Shown here: in pieces, positions 29,201-40,520 of the stretch
Layout: the number at the start of each line of letters is the position of its first letter
Numbering within the stretch: position 1 is the stretch's first letter
DNA from: Tipula vernalis
Taxonomy: Eukaryota; Arthropoda; Insecta; Diptera; Tipulidae
Reading direction: 5' to 3'
DNA length: 64,000 nt
Assembly: GCA_958295665.1 (NCBI GenBank)
Contig: OY282560.1
Location: 51,150,333 to 51,214,332, forward strand
Position numbers and translations under genes: made by a program
Notes under the pieces: model-generated
Seen by the model: the letters and a program-made list of their open reading frames with translations, nothing else
Told to the model about the DNA's origin: nothing
Database searches by the model: none

Positions 29201-32099
29201 AAATTTATATATGGAACGTTAGCCGTTCAATTTAAACTTTGGGTGATTTTCGTCATATCTAACCCTCATAGCTCCAATAGCATGTCCCCAATAACAGCAA
29301 AAGTCAAGAATGGACCATGTTCTATATTTTATTAGCAGTTGCATTTCCGGACAAACTACCGAAGATGGTTTAGTAAATTTAAATACGGAACGTTAGCCGT
29401 TCAATTTAAACTTTGGGTGATTTTCGTCATATCTAACCCTCATAGCTCCAATAGCATGTCCCCAGTAACAGCAAAAGTCAAGAATGGACCATGCTCTATC
29501 TTTTAATAATAGTTGCATTTCCTGACAAACTACCGAAGATGGTTTAGATAAATATTGAACGTTAGCCGTTCAATTTAAACTTCGGGTGATTATCGTCCTC
29601 CGATCTAACCATCATAGCTCCAAGAGAATGTCCCCAATACTTGCTTAAGTCAAGAATGGACCATGGTCTATCTTTTAATAACCGTTGCATTTCCGGACAA
29701 ACTACCGAAGATGGTTTAGTAAATTTAAATATGGAACGTTAGCCGTTCAATTTAAACTTTGGGTGATTTTCGTCATATCTAACCCTCATAGCTCCAATAG
29801 CATGTCCCCAGTAACAGCAAAAGTCAAGAATGGACCATGCTCTATCTTTTAATAATAGTTGCATTTCCGGACAAACTACCGAAGATGGTTTAGTAAATTT
29901 AAATATGGAACGTTAGCCGTTCAATTTAAACTTTGGGTGATTTTCGTCATATCTAACCCTCAGAGCTCCAATAGCATGTCCCCAATAACAGCAAAAGTCA
30001 AGAATGGACCATGCTCTATCTTTTAATAATAGTTGCATTTCCGGACAAACTACCGAAGATGGTTTAGTAAATTTAAATATGGAACGTTAGCCGTTCAATT
30101 TAAACTTTGGGTGATTTTCGTCATATCTAACCCTCATAGCTCCAATAGCATGTCCCCAATAACAGCAAAAGTCAAGAATGGACCATGTTCTATATTTTAT
30201 TAGCAGTTGCATTTCCGGACAAACTACCGAAGATGGTTTAGTAAATTTAAATATGGAACGTTAGCCGTTCAATTTAAACTTTGGGTGATTTTCGTCATAT
30301 CTAACCCTCATAGCTCCAATAGCATGTCCCCCATAACAGCAAAAGTCAAGAATGGACCATGGTCTATATTTTAATAGCAGTTGCATTTCCTGACAAACTA
30401 CCGAAGATGGTTTAGATAAATATTGAACGTTAGCCGTTCAATTTAAACTTTGGGTGATTATCGTCCTCCGATCTAACCATCATAGCTCCAAGAGAATGTC
30501 CCCAATACTTGCTTAAGTCAAGAATGGACCATTGTCTATCTTTTAATAACAATTGCATTTCCGGACAAACTACCGAAGATGGTTTAGTAAATTTAAATAT
30601 GGAACGTTAGCCGTTCAATTTAAACTTTGGGTGATTTTCGTCATATCTAACCCTCAGAGCTCCAATAGCATGTACCCAGTAACAGCAAAAGTCAAGAATG
30701 GACCATGCTCTATCTTTTAATAATAGTTGCATTTCCGGACAAACTACCGAAGATGGTTTAGTAAATTTAAATATGGAACGTTAGCCGTTCAATTTAAACT
30801 TTGGGTGATTTTCGTCATATCTAACCCTCATAGCTCCAATAGCATGTCCCCAATAACAGCAAAAGTCAAGAATGGACCATGTTCTATATTTTATTAGCAG
30901 TTGCATTTCCGGACAAACTACCGAAGATGGTTTAGTAAATTTAAATATGGAACGTTAGCCGTTCAATTTAAACTTTGGGTGATTATCGTCCGATCTAACC
31001 ATCATAGCTCCAAGAGAATGTCCCCAATATTTGCATTAGTTAAGAATGGACCATGGTCTATATTTTATTAGCAGTTGCATTTCCGGACAAACTACCGAAG
31101 ATGGTTTAGTAAATTTAAATACGGAACGTTAGTAGTTCAATTTAAACTTTGGGTGATTTTCGTCATATCTAACCCTCATAGCTCCAATAGCATGTCCCCA
31201 ATAACAGCAAAAGTCAAGAATGGACCATGGTCTATGTTTTAATAGCAGTTGCATTTCCTGACAAACTACCGAAGATGGTTTAGATAAATATTGAACGTTA
31301 GCCGTTCAATTTAAACTTTGGGTGATTATCGTCCTCCGATCCAACCATCATAGCTCCAAGAGAATGACCCCAATACTTGCTTAAGTAAAGAATGGACCAT
31401 GGTCTATCTTTTAATAACAGTTGCATTTCCGGACAAACTACCGAAGATGGTTTAGTAAATTTAAATATGGAACGTTAGCCGTTCAATTTAAACTTTGGGT
31501 GATTTTCGTCATATCTAACCCTCATAGCTCCAATAGCATGTCCCCAATAACAGCAAAAGTCAAGAATGGACCATGGTCTATATTTTATTAGCAGTTTCAT
31601 TTCCGGACAAACTACCGAAGATTGTTTAGTAAATTTAAATATGGCAGGTTAGTCGTTCAATTTAAACTTTGTGTGATTATCGTCCGATCTAACCATCATA
31701 GCTCCAAGAGAATGTCCCAAATATTTGCATTAGTTAAGAATGGACAATGGTCTATATTTTATTAGCAGTTGCATTTCCGGACAAACTACCGAAGATGGTT
31801 TAGTAAATTTAAATATGGAACGTTAGTAGTTCAATTTAAACTTTGGGTGATTTTCGTCATATCTAACCCTCATAGCTCCAATAGCATGTCCCCAATAACA
31901 GCTAAAGTCAAGAATGGACCATGTTCTATATTTTATTAGCAGTTTCATTTCCGGACAAACTACCGAAGATTGTTTAGTAAATTTAAATATGGCAGGTTAG
32001 TCGTTCAATTTAAACTTTGTGTGATTATCGTCCGATCTAACCATCATAGCTCCAAGAGAATGTCCCCAATATTTGCGTAAGTCAAGAATGGACCATGGT

Positions 32100-32620
32100 C
32101 TATCTTTTAATAACAGTTAGCCGTTCAATTTAAACTTTGGGTGAGTTTCGTCATATCTAACCCTCATAGCTCCAAGAGAATGTCTCCAATATTTCCATAA
32201 GTCAAGAATGGACCATGGTCTATATTTTATTAGCAGTTTCATTTCTGGACAAACTACCGAAAATGGTTTAGTAAATTTAAACATGGAACGTTAGCCGTTC
32301 AATTTAAACTTTGGGTAATTTTTGTTATATCTAACCATCTTAGCTCGAAGAGAATGTCCCCAATATTTGCATAAGGTAAGAATGGACCATGGTCTATATT
32401 TTCTTCTTAGTTTCATTTCCGGACAAACTACCGAAAATGGTTTAGTAAATTTAAATATTGAACGTTAGCTTTTCAAATTATGCATTGGATGATTTTCGTC
32501 ATATCTAACCCTTTTTGCTCCATAAGAATGTCTTCACTAATTGCAAAGTTAAGAATTGACCATGGTTTACATTTTGTTCATAGTTTTATTTCTAGGCATG
32601 GTTTTACAGTTAATAGTATG
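32100..32620 (+). repeat. Decaying edge of the satellite array
   Basis: The last three or four monomers diverge progressively from the consensus. Examples are TTTGTTATATCTAACC, ATTTCCATAAG and finally a barely recognisable unit at about 32460-32610. One monomer near 32115 has lost about 52 bp: AATAACAGTT is joined straight to AGCCGTTCAATT, with short homology (GTT) at the junction. Beyond about 32620 no satellite similarity is visible until the isolated inverted monomer at 41136. Confidence 0.9.
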
Positions 32621-32867
32621 TATAATTTAACAGTGGATTATTATCTCTGATTTATATTCAATTTTTCATTTGTGTGTTTCAATAAACCATTATTGATTAC
32701 CATTAATTGATTGGTTTACTAATACACTAAAATGTTTTTAAAATTTATGAATGTTTTAGGATATAATTCACTATCGTTCTCCGTTGCGAAGATTAAGCCT
32801 GAATTCATTTTCTCCTGGATTTTGGGGTAACATCGGTTTTAGATAGGTTTTATTTTGTTTTCTACTT

Positions 32868-33243
32868 TCATCTCGGTATAGAGTCTTGTTGCTTGAGTAT
32901 TTGTTGTTGATTGCTCAATGAGGGAAAAATGGGTCTTGTCACGTGGTCATCTGAATTGAGAGTGAAGCTCGGTCCAGGTTTACGCCACAGTGGAATGGTG
33001 TGCACATGTCTGTGGTGATTATTTTGTACATATCCACAGTAATTTCCACCGGATTGATCTAAAGAGTAGCTTCGAATTTTGTCGTCGTTGGTTACATGTT
33101 TGTTGTAGATTAGTTTCAACGACGCAATCTTCTCCTCTAAAAACTTCTTTGTTTTCCGAGCAGCAGTGTAGTTTTTATAGTTGGTGAGGAGCTCCTTTAC
33201 TTTATCAGCTGTTGTTTTTCTGCTGTTTGAGTGCTTCTTCCAT
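32868..33243 (-). pseudogene. LTR-retrotransposon gag-like relic
   Basis: Reading leftward, an ATG at 33243 opens a short frame that stops at 33205. An overlapping frame, one shift away, then stays open through 32868. The predicted peptide starts Lys/Glu/Gln-rich. It then has NYKNYTAARKTKKFLEEKI, which resembles the N-terminal helices of Pao/Gypsy-type gag proteins (the N-x-K-x5-RKT pattern), and then NDDKIRSY. No protease or RT follows on the satellite side. The family assignment rests on this short pattern only; it could be another kind of open frame. No poly(A) site or LTR was recognised nearby. Confidence 0.35.
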
Positions 33244-34086
33244 AATCAAAAAATTGAACCCGAGGAGAAGATAAAAACACAGAAAACAGAAACAAATTTT
33301 TAATTAATGCTTATTGCTATTAAATACCTGTACTCAAAATGTACACAATGTACACACAGTGCTTTTATGGCGTCTTTAATATCCAGATATCACAAATTTA
33401 TCGTTTTGCCTTATTGTATTGCCTACCAGCGGTATAAAAATTATCATTGATTGAAACCATACTAAACCACTGTACATTTTAATTAAATGATTTGGTTTTT
33501 TCTTTATGGGTATCGTAACACTTCTTACGACTTAAAATTTATTAAGTTGTAGAGGAATGTTTTTATTGTGTGCTTGGACAGAACACGTAACATTTTGCAT
33601 TTTGCTTCTTTTTTTTTTTTTTTGGTTACGTTTCATTAAATAATTACGAATGTCTGTGTTGAATTAGTAATGGTTTATGGTGATAAAGGATAGGACACAA
33701 GATATCCTTTTATGATAATTTCTTTTATATTATTCCGGTAAATTATTTATAAATAGGATTCCATTTAGGTAATTTGTAAGCTAATTTATTGTAATTTTTT
33801 TAATGATGCAGAAAACCAACCTACAATTTAGTGGGTAAATTATATGATTTTCAACGAATTCGTTTTGACCTTAATTTAAACAATTAGCCAAATAACATAG
33901 AATGTAAATCATGCCACCACTGATTACTGATACGGATTCACTCAGATAGGATTTCAATTATGCACCACTTTTGTTCTGCCTTCAAGCCATACCAAATAAA
34001 CGTTGATCGTCTGTAACGGTTAGACAACGAATTGTTTGTGACAAGCGTACCAGAAAAAATATATTTACAAAAAACTTTTTAAAAAA
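33244..34086. other. AT-rich intergenic DNA, no gene seen
   Basis: This stretch is AT-rich, with a run of 17 T near 33608-33624. No open frame of note, no RNA gene and no similarity to the satellite or to the neighbouring elements was found by eye. Confidence 0.6.
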
Positions 34087-34112
34087 CCACGCTTATATTT
34101 GAAGGCTCTTCT

Positions 34113-34472
34113 AAAATTTTCTTCCTTACTCCTATCAAGGTATATTTATAACAAGTAGAAATTTAAAATTAATATGACTAAAAATATAAGCGTGGGGCGC
34201 TCCTTCTGAATGTATATACTATCTCTCAATATATCATTTTTACGTTAATACTGGAATGCTCCAGCAAAAAATCTATTCTTAGGATACATCAGAATAGACT
34301 GTTCCATTAGTGCTACTAAAAGACTTTACTAAGACTTTACTTCATGTATCTAGTAGTCTTAAATTACTAATGCCGTAAAGGAGCGCCCCACGCTTATATT
34401 TTTAGTCATATTAATTTTAAATTTCTACTTGTTATAAATATACCTTGATAGGAGTAAGGAAGAAAAATTTTA
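34113..34472. repeat. ~92-bp inverted repeat near the Helentron left end
   Basis: The left arm 34113-34204 and right arm 34380-34472 are near-perfect reverse complements, separated by about 175 bp. Each arm contains the Helentron terminal motif next to a GC-rich tip (GGGGCGCTCC / GGAGCGCCCC). Either this is the subterminal hairpin of the element, or the left arm is the end of a second copy inserted head to head. Confidence 0.85.
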
Positions 34473-34687
34473 TTTTCTACTTTTCAAAGCCTTTTATTAT
34501 CTACTTTTTAGTCATCGAAATTTGCAATCAATTTTTCGACCATTGTTAGGAAGTTGCAAAAAGATAGATGGTATATCTATCTTTGGACCTTACCTTTTAG
34601 AGTGCGATCCGAGAGCACTATGTCATGATTGTTTTTTATTATAGCCAACTTGTATAAATCTTTGTCAATTTGTGTTTTTTTTGTCAG

Positions 34688-36157
34688 TTATTCGCGTCCC
34701 ACAGATCTTAGTCTCACCATTTCTGCCAATGCCTCATTATTACATGGCTTCTTTCCTGTCAATTTCGCGCAATCTAGTTCGACTATTTGCAAACCTTCGA
34801 GAGATCTGACTCCACTTAGAGCTACGTAAGCTTGTCCACTTGCGAACAGGTCTGAACCCAAGTCAATGACTGCATTGTCAACTGTGCTACCTTGCATCTT
34901 ATGTACAGTTGATGCCCATGATAGTATTAATGGTAGCATACGTCTTCCGATCGTGCCATAGCTATAGTTGGTTGGAAACTGTTTCGATATCGGACGTATG
35001 ATGTGAAATCAATGGCTACCGAAATCTACTTCTACTGCTGGTATGTCCTGGGCATACAATTGTCCTCTACGATCTTGTGGCCACTTGGTATCCGTTATGT
35101 GACGTATGGATCCATTGACCAAGCCCTTCGCAACATCGGTGTTGGATCTGAGCATCACTTTTGCGCCTCGGAATATGACTAATTCTGTTGGAAGTCCAGC
35201 TGTCTTATTTATGTCATTCGAAGTGACTCTTTCTAAGTTCATGTTGTCTGTTTTCAGCGTAGAATCGACTAATGAATCCTGAGCTCTGATGGTCTTCATT
35301 GGCGTATTTCTGTCTCTGAAGAATTGTAACACAGCTTCATTGTGCTCATCCCCTTTCTTCTTGGTTGGGTACGTGCGAAGGGCACGTTCTATAGAGAATT
35401 CACCGGTAAACTCATTGCTGACTTTGTCTATGAGTACTTTCATATGCTGAGCCTGCAATTCGCCTACTCTCAGTGCGTTCAGGATATCTATGAACGTATT
35501 GTCTCCTTGCTGTCGCATATTCTCTGTCAATTCAACCAATCTGAAGAGTCTCCATAAATGTACAGCTGGTATCATTCGTTCTGGCAGATGGAATACTTGA
35601 TGTCCCCGAATCGGTGGAAGCTGCATTAGATCTCCGAACAGTATGACATTAATACCGCCAAAGAGCTCATCTCTATTCTTAAGTTGTCTTAAGCGTGAGT
35701 CTATCATACACAACATCTCGTATGCTACCACGGAAATTTCGTCTATAAACAGGAACTCTATGTCTTTCCACTGTTGTCGCATTAATCGAAGCAAATTGCC
35801 AGTCAGAAGTGATAGATTGTTAACAAGTCTTCCATCCTTCTGAACCGGTAGCTTCAGCAGACTGTGTATTGTTAATCCGTCCACAAGTCGTGCTGCGACA
35901 CCTGTTAGTGCTCCAGCCTTTGTTGCCTGCTTTCCATAGCATCTGTTCACCTGGTTTCTTAGCAGGTTGAATATAAATGACTTTCCAGTACCTGCACCTC
36001 CTGTAATAAACAGTCTTTCTCGATTTGTGCTGCCATCCATTTGTTCCTGTATGCTTCGTGTGATGCGTATGAAGAGCTCACGCTGTTTGACATTCATAGC
36101 GCGTTGTTCATTTGTAAATTGCTCATCGGTCATTGTCCAATTCAATTTCTTCCTCAT
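34688..36157 (-). pseudogene. Pif1-type helicase domain of the Helentron
   Basis: This is the superfamily 1B DNA helicase that unwinds the donor strand in rolling-circle transposition. A 382-residue open segment (36157-35009) carries Walker A GGAGTGKS (residues 53-60, about 36001-35978), Walker B FLFIDE (135-140), a GDLMQLPP motif and VELTENMRQ. A TGA at 35011-35009 interrupts it in frame. The same frame then continues through 34939-34688 with the C-terminal helicase motif (STVHKMQGSTVDNAVIDL, then YVALSGVRS), and a TAA ends it. All core helicase motifs are present and in order, so inactivation looks recent. The coding frame points away from the right-hand terminus, as expected for the 3' part of a Helitron gene. 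Confidence 0.92.
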
Positions 36158-36706
36158 TATCAGCTACAACTGCAGCTGGGCTCTCCTCCAGAAGTTGGAA
36201 TGCATGTCTCGCTCTCTATATGTTTCCATATATCTACTAATTTCCTTCAGTCGTTCTTCTCGTGCAGCGAATGCTTCTCTTGCCGTATCGTAATCTACAA
36301 TCAACTCGATTTCTTGACGATATGGCATATACTGAAGGAGGAGACTGTAGTAGTAATTTTCTGGATCGGATGTAGCCATGAAGTATGGGACTTGCACAAC
36401 TGCTGACGTGGCTCGCTCGACTATTCTGGATTTGTTATCCTTGAGCTTGATTATGGTCTTTCTAGTTCGTGGTTCATCGGCGAGTATATCATCATCAATG
36501 CCTTCTTCACTAGTATCCTTCTTACTGTAATATGCTTCGAAGCGCATTGCGAACTCAATCAAGCTCATGTTATTGAAGTCAATAGTCGGATGTGAATCTG
36601 GTCTCAATTCGTATCTATCGAATATACTCTTACAGTAGCCAGTCGCCAAACCTTCCTCATTGAACTGTATCGTTGTTCTCTCTTGCGCGTATTGAGGAAC
36701 ACACAT
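36138..36706 (-). pseudogene. Helentron Rep-helicase linker
   Basis: This 180-residue segment joins Rep to the helicase. It includes FEAYYSKKD, a Tyr-rich patch (ENYYYSLLLQYMPYR) and a charged helix (AAREERLKEISRYMETYRER). It corresponds to the region between Rep and the Walker A motif in Helitron proteins. The frame stops at a TAG at 36166-36164. An acidic stretch (ADNEEEIELDND) continues in another frame over about 36176-36138, and the helicase frame then resumes. Two close compensating indels are therefore likely. It is shifted relative to the Rep segment upstream, near 36680. Confidence 0.75.
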
Positions 36707-38050
36707 TTTCTAGAGCTCTCTCGCATCTTGAGATGAGCTAGGCGATATACAGCTTCACATGCAGATACTTGTCTTTCCTTGAGGATTCTCATACAGATCT
36801 TGAAGAGCTTTCGAACGATGTTGGTTTCCTCGCATCGTATCTGCTGAATGGCCTGTGCAATTCCAACATCGAGGTCTGTCGGCTCTGATTTGGGCATATA
36901 CTTGGCTATGTAGAATGCGATAGCTTCATTCGACCCGCATGGCTGAATATCCATATTACCTTCCCACAGTTTGAGAACTGTGGGATTGTAGTTATTGATA
37001 TTCCGGTTTTGTTCACACCGCTTCAGTAGACAGATTCTTCCTCCGTTTCGAATGAAATCATCCGACGAATGAGACACAATCTTCGTTGCCTCGCACCCAG
37101 TTCGCGGGAAGCTGAACCGGCATCTTCTATCAGCAGTATTGTTCTTATAGCAAGTATCTTTGTGTCTATAAGTTTTTAACTGTCTCATAAAGCTCTGTTT
37201 CCTCATTTGGCAGTTCACAAGAGCATACACGATCTATTTGTACCAGACCTTCTGGTGTATCGAAAGCTGGATGGTTTTCAATCCATACTACCATGTGGAG
37301 ATGTGGACTGCCTCTCATCTGAAACTCGATTCTCCACCAGAAGTCTTTAACTCGCCCACCAAGTACATTAGTGTTGCTTCGCATGAATCTTATTAATGCA
37401 GTGACTCGTATCATGAAATGCCGGCTTACAACAACTGCATATCTCTCGATGAGAACTTGTGTTGCTTTTATATAACTACTGCTTGGATCTTCATTCGGTC
37501 TTCCATCGGCAATCAGTAATGCTTTTCTCATATCCAACCAGTTCAAGTCATTGCAGCTGAAGGTGACGAAGTAGTTTGGTGGTCCAAGGCATCTAATTTG
37601 AGCTAGAATCTCATTCAGTGCCGAGCGCCAGTAAGCAGCCGAACCAAGGTTCTTGATGTAGAGATGATGATCTTCTACCTGTCCCCCTTGTCCTTCGATT
37701 TTCTATCCACAAGCTGCTATCGTGGACTTGACTCTATAATATTCGAACATTGACAGTGCATAGAACAGATACTCAATTTGCTGGAATCGTGTATCACTGC
37801 CAAGTATTCGATATTGGTAGTAGTCTAGCGGTGTGATGTAAACTGGTCGTTGTTCTTTTAGTCCATTAATGCCGTATGGGAAGAGCTGATACCATGCTAA
37901 TTCTTCAGCCTTTAACTCATGTGCCTCATTCACAATATTGTCCCGTGTGTTGCGTACAATTTTATTCAAGTTATCAGACACCTCAAGTACTTCCTCAGCA
38001 TCTGGCTGGGCACAATCTATTGGTGCCATCACCGATGTATGGATAGCTAT
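36604..38050 (-). pseudogene. Helentron Rep (Helitron_like_N, HUH endonuclease)
   Basis: This is the replication initiator that nicks and joins DNA through tyrosines. The domain begins inside the 38359-37703 segment (AWYQLFPYGINGL, then RILGSDTRFQ). It continues past an in-frame TAG at 37705-37703 into 37546-37166, where GSPHLHMVVW supplies the HUH metal-binding pair (His82 and His84 of that segment, about 37303-37295). A frameshift near 37170 moves to the 37230-36604 frame. There FYIAKYMPKSEP holds the two catalytic tyrosines (about 36912 and 36900), spaced YxxxY as in Helitrons, and a Cys-rich CRFSFPR lies upstream. All catalytic residues can be read, but no single frame encodes the protein. 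Confidence 0.9.
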
Positions 38051-38099
38051 TTGTGGTTGTTCTGATTCCTCTATTGGTACTGCTATCGAGTCTTCGTCG

Positions 38100-38709
38100 C
38101 ACTCAAAGTTCGTTTTCTGGTGTTCATCAATGTAATCAAAGGTATACGGTTCATTTCTTGAAGATGTTGCACGTTTGCATACCCGTACGAGTTCCTCGAT
38201 GGTATCACATTCTATTACGCAAGCTCTACCATTTTCCGCAGCTCCAGCTCCTCTAGCTCCACATGAGTGTGAGTCTGTGAAGTAGTATTTGTCATCATGC
38301 ATGACGCCTAATGAGAGCGGCCGGGAAATCAGTATACCCGCACTATGACTTTCGAACAATGCTTCAAGGCTCTATCTCAGTGTCTTTGCAAGATCTTCCT
38401 GATTTATGTTCTCTTGTAAGCTTCCAAAGAATGGTTATTGTTATACATGAGGAAGTATCGTTTGATCACATCGAAGTGGTGAACTTCTAAGAAACCACTA
38501 CCGTCAATTCTTAGCGCTCTTGGGCGTTCTTCGGTGTATATTCTAATTGTCTCATAAATACCATCACCCTCTACCATATTTCGGTCCAATGTCAAAGTAT
38601 TCCATCGGCTTGGTAGAAAAATCGCAGCTCTCACAATATTGGCAAGAACCATAGCGGCACATTGCACTCCTGCATAGCCAGATGTGAATACAGAATTATT
38701 TCCTTGATG
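38100..38709 (-). pseudogene. Cysteine-peptidase-like domain of the Helentron
   Basis: The N-terminal half (38667-38404, open upstream to the TAG at 38710) has GVQCAAMVLANIV, with a Gln-Cys pair in the position of an oxyanion Gln and nucleophile. It is followed by WNTLTLDRNMVEGDGIY. The C-terminal half, after a frameshift near 38400 and a TAG at 38374, has SAGILIS and TDSHSCGARG with the candidate catalytic His at about 38269-38267. The arrangement resembles the OTU/C76-like cysteine peptidase domains found in insect Helitrons. Activity is inferred from residues only. The domain sits between DUF6570 and Rep in what was one polyprotein. Confidence 0.65.
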
Positions 38710-40149
38710 CTATGAAGCACGTACAATTCGTGATACATCGCTAATGGACATATAAGCATTACTTTCTTGGATATCTTCATTTACAGAAGCTGCTACTGCA
38801 ACATGAACCAAATCTCGTTCATTGATGTGAACATTATTGTCAGTAGCCACATCACTGTAAAGTGGATTGTTTTGTTTCAGCCATTCTAGAGCTTCGTAGA
38901 CTCGTGATCGAGATATTGAGAACTCTTTTGTTTTGTCAAGATCCTCTAATCGCTCCACCACGAATACGATACCAGAGTTATTTGTTGATCTTGTCAGCAT
39001 ATTCGGTAGCTTCTCAGTGAGATCAAATATGTCCTGTCCGAAGAGGACAGCTTGTCCACGACATTCAAGTTGACCGAAATCTCTAGTTAGTTTTACTATC
39101 TTAATGAATGGTATTACTCTTGACAGCAACCGTTGCTCAGATTTTGTGAGTCGTTGAATCACATCTGGTATAGCACCTGGCTCAAGACTATTCCAGTATG
39201 ATTTCGGTGGATGAGTGGCTTTGTTGCTGGTCAAATGAGTCTTACATCTGTGACAAACGCGAAGGGTTGTAGATCTCACAGGCTTGAGTGGAAGGTAATT
39301 AGCATCTTGGATACTTGGGCAACACGATGTGATCTGATTTGGATGACATCTTTTCGTGCAGACTTCACAAATTTGATCGCAGTAAGTATTAATGGCTGAC
39401 TTGAAGGTCTCAGTGTCCGATCGTAACCGTTCTCGTATTTGAGACATGTTTTGTCTGTTTCGAGCTACACGTGCTTGCTGCTGTTCAATTGTTTCTGCGG
39501 CTCTCGCATGTGTGTGCCGTTCACGATCAGTCTGCAATCTTATTTGAAGCTCCTCAGGTGTTTCTGAAGCTTTTAATTGTGACATATGCATGCGAACGCT
39601 TTCCAATCGATTTTGCCTTTCTTCGGCTGTTTCCGCTGCTCTAGCTTGATAGATATGCTTGCGAACTCTATCTAAACGCGCTGTACGTTGTTCACTGGAT
39701 TCTCGTTCTCTTTGCCTGTCTAATCTGGCACGCTTACACTCTGCTGTTTCTGTAATGCAGATTTCTGTATATTTTTGCTTAGCTTTTTCCAATCGTCTTT
39801 TTCGTTGTGTAGCAGTTTCCGCCTTCTTTGATTTTGAGGGTTTTTGGGGTTTTGGAGGATACATTTTTTGGTTCCACGAGAATGGCGGCAATAAACGGTC
39901 CATCCTCTTAGCGGTCCCATAGGAGAATAAGGCACTTATACAACAGGGTGTGCCATCGACATCTTGTGCATGACATCTTTTACATCCACCTTCATACCAT
40001 TCAGCCCTCGTCACGTAACTCAACATACATTGGCTTAACTGGCTGTACGTTAGCGACATAGCATGTTTATGACCACCCCTATGCCATTCAGTTCTCAGCA
40101 CGTACTTACTATTAACTTGGGTGGTAGAGAATACAACAGCAATATGAGA
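38710..40149 (-). pseudogene. Helentron N-terminal region: basic repeats and DUF6570
   Basis: The frame is open from 40149 to a TAG at 38712-38710, and the same frame continues beyond that stop, so this is a point nonsense mutation. No ATG is seen near the 5' end, so the start is lost or lies in another exon. It begins with paired Cys/His segments (SYVTRAEWYEGGCKRCHAQ and similar) and a Lys/Pro-rich stretch. About six imperfect ~30-residue repeats follow, of the type RxARxxRxRxxxSxxRAAETxEQ, and probably form basic helices. Then comes CEVCTKRCHPNQITSCC and a DUF6570-like region (LLSRVIPFIKIVKL, GQAVLFGQDI, ALEWLKQNNPLY). The function of this part in Helitrons is not established. Confidence 0.8.
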
Positions 40150-40254
40150 TCAACAGGATTCAAACCTTAGCCCGATGATTCTTAGTAAGTTCTGATCTTA
40201 CAAAGAAGCCATCAAACCAAGACTCTATCCATTTTGAACCAAATCAGCTGCTGT

Positions 40255-40520
40255 AGCTCTAAATTCCAACTGACTAAAACCTAAATATAAGCTTCATATT
40301 CTCCCCAAAAATTTTGAAACATTTTTATTTTCCCCTGCACCTTACTGTTTGATCCACTGAGAATTGAAACCAATTTTATTTCATGTGATAGAACCTATAT
40401 TTAACTCTCAAATTTTTCTCGAAATTTCCATAAAATTTTTATTTTCCCCTTAATATTTGCGCCACTGAGACTTGAAGTCAATTTCATTTCATGTGACAAA
40501 ACTTATATTTAAGTCATACA
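40255..40520. repeat. ~110-bp direct repeats in the Helentron 5' region
   Basis: Two and a half degenerate copies carry ATTTTTATTTTCCCC, then CCACTGAGA, TTTCATGTGA and CTATATTTAA. The landmarks CCACTGA lie at 40354 and 40462, and ATTTTCCCC at 40327 and 40441. Short internal tandem repeats upstream of the coding region are common in Helentrons. They lie between the coding frame and the terminal motif at 40864-40876. Confidence 0.7.

Larger units (their letters stand above)
1..32620 (+). repeat. Satellite DNA array, ~174-bp monomer
   Basis: Head-to-tail tandem repeats fill the first half of the window with no interruption and no long open frame. Spacing of the landmark GAACGTTAG gives 169, 177, 174, 174 and 174 bp at the left end. 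Four types are distinguishable. A (174 bp) has TTTCGTCATATCTAACC and CCCCAATAACAGC. B (177 bp) has ATCGTCCTCCGATCTAACC and AATACTTGCTTAAG. C (174 bp) has ATCGTCCGATC and ATTTGCATTAG. D (169 bp) has CTCTGTTTGATTTCCG and ends CCTGACAAAC...GATAAATATTG. D is normally followed directly by B. About 185 copies are present. Copies within a type are nearly identical, implying recent homogenisation. The array runs off the left edge. A role as centromeric, pericentromeric or telomere-associated satellite is inference only. Confidence 0.98.

Noticed and set aside
1..32620. Regular repeats that could suggest a CRISPR array
   Set aside because: Repeats are contiguous 169-177-bp monomers with no unique spacers, in a eukaryotic context; this is satellite DNA.
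1..32620. Canonical insect telomere repeat (TTAGG)n
   Set aside because: TTAG occurs once or twice per monomer only as part of GAACGTTAGCC and TTTAG; there is no short TTAGG array.
40148..40176. Possible tRNA B-box (GGTTTGAATCC on the minus strand)
   Set aside because: No matching A-box or cloverleaf could be drawn around it; it lies inside the Helentron.
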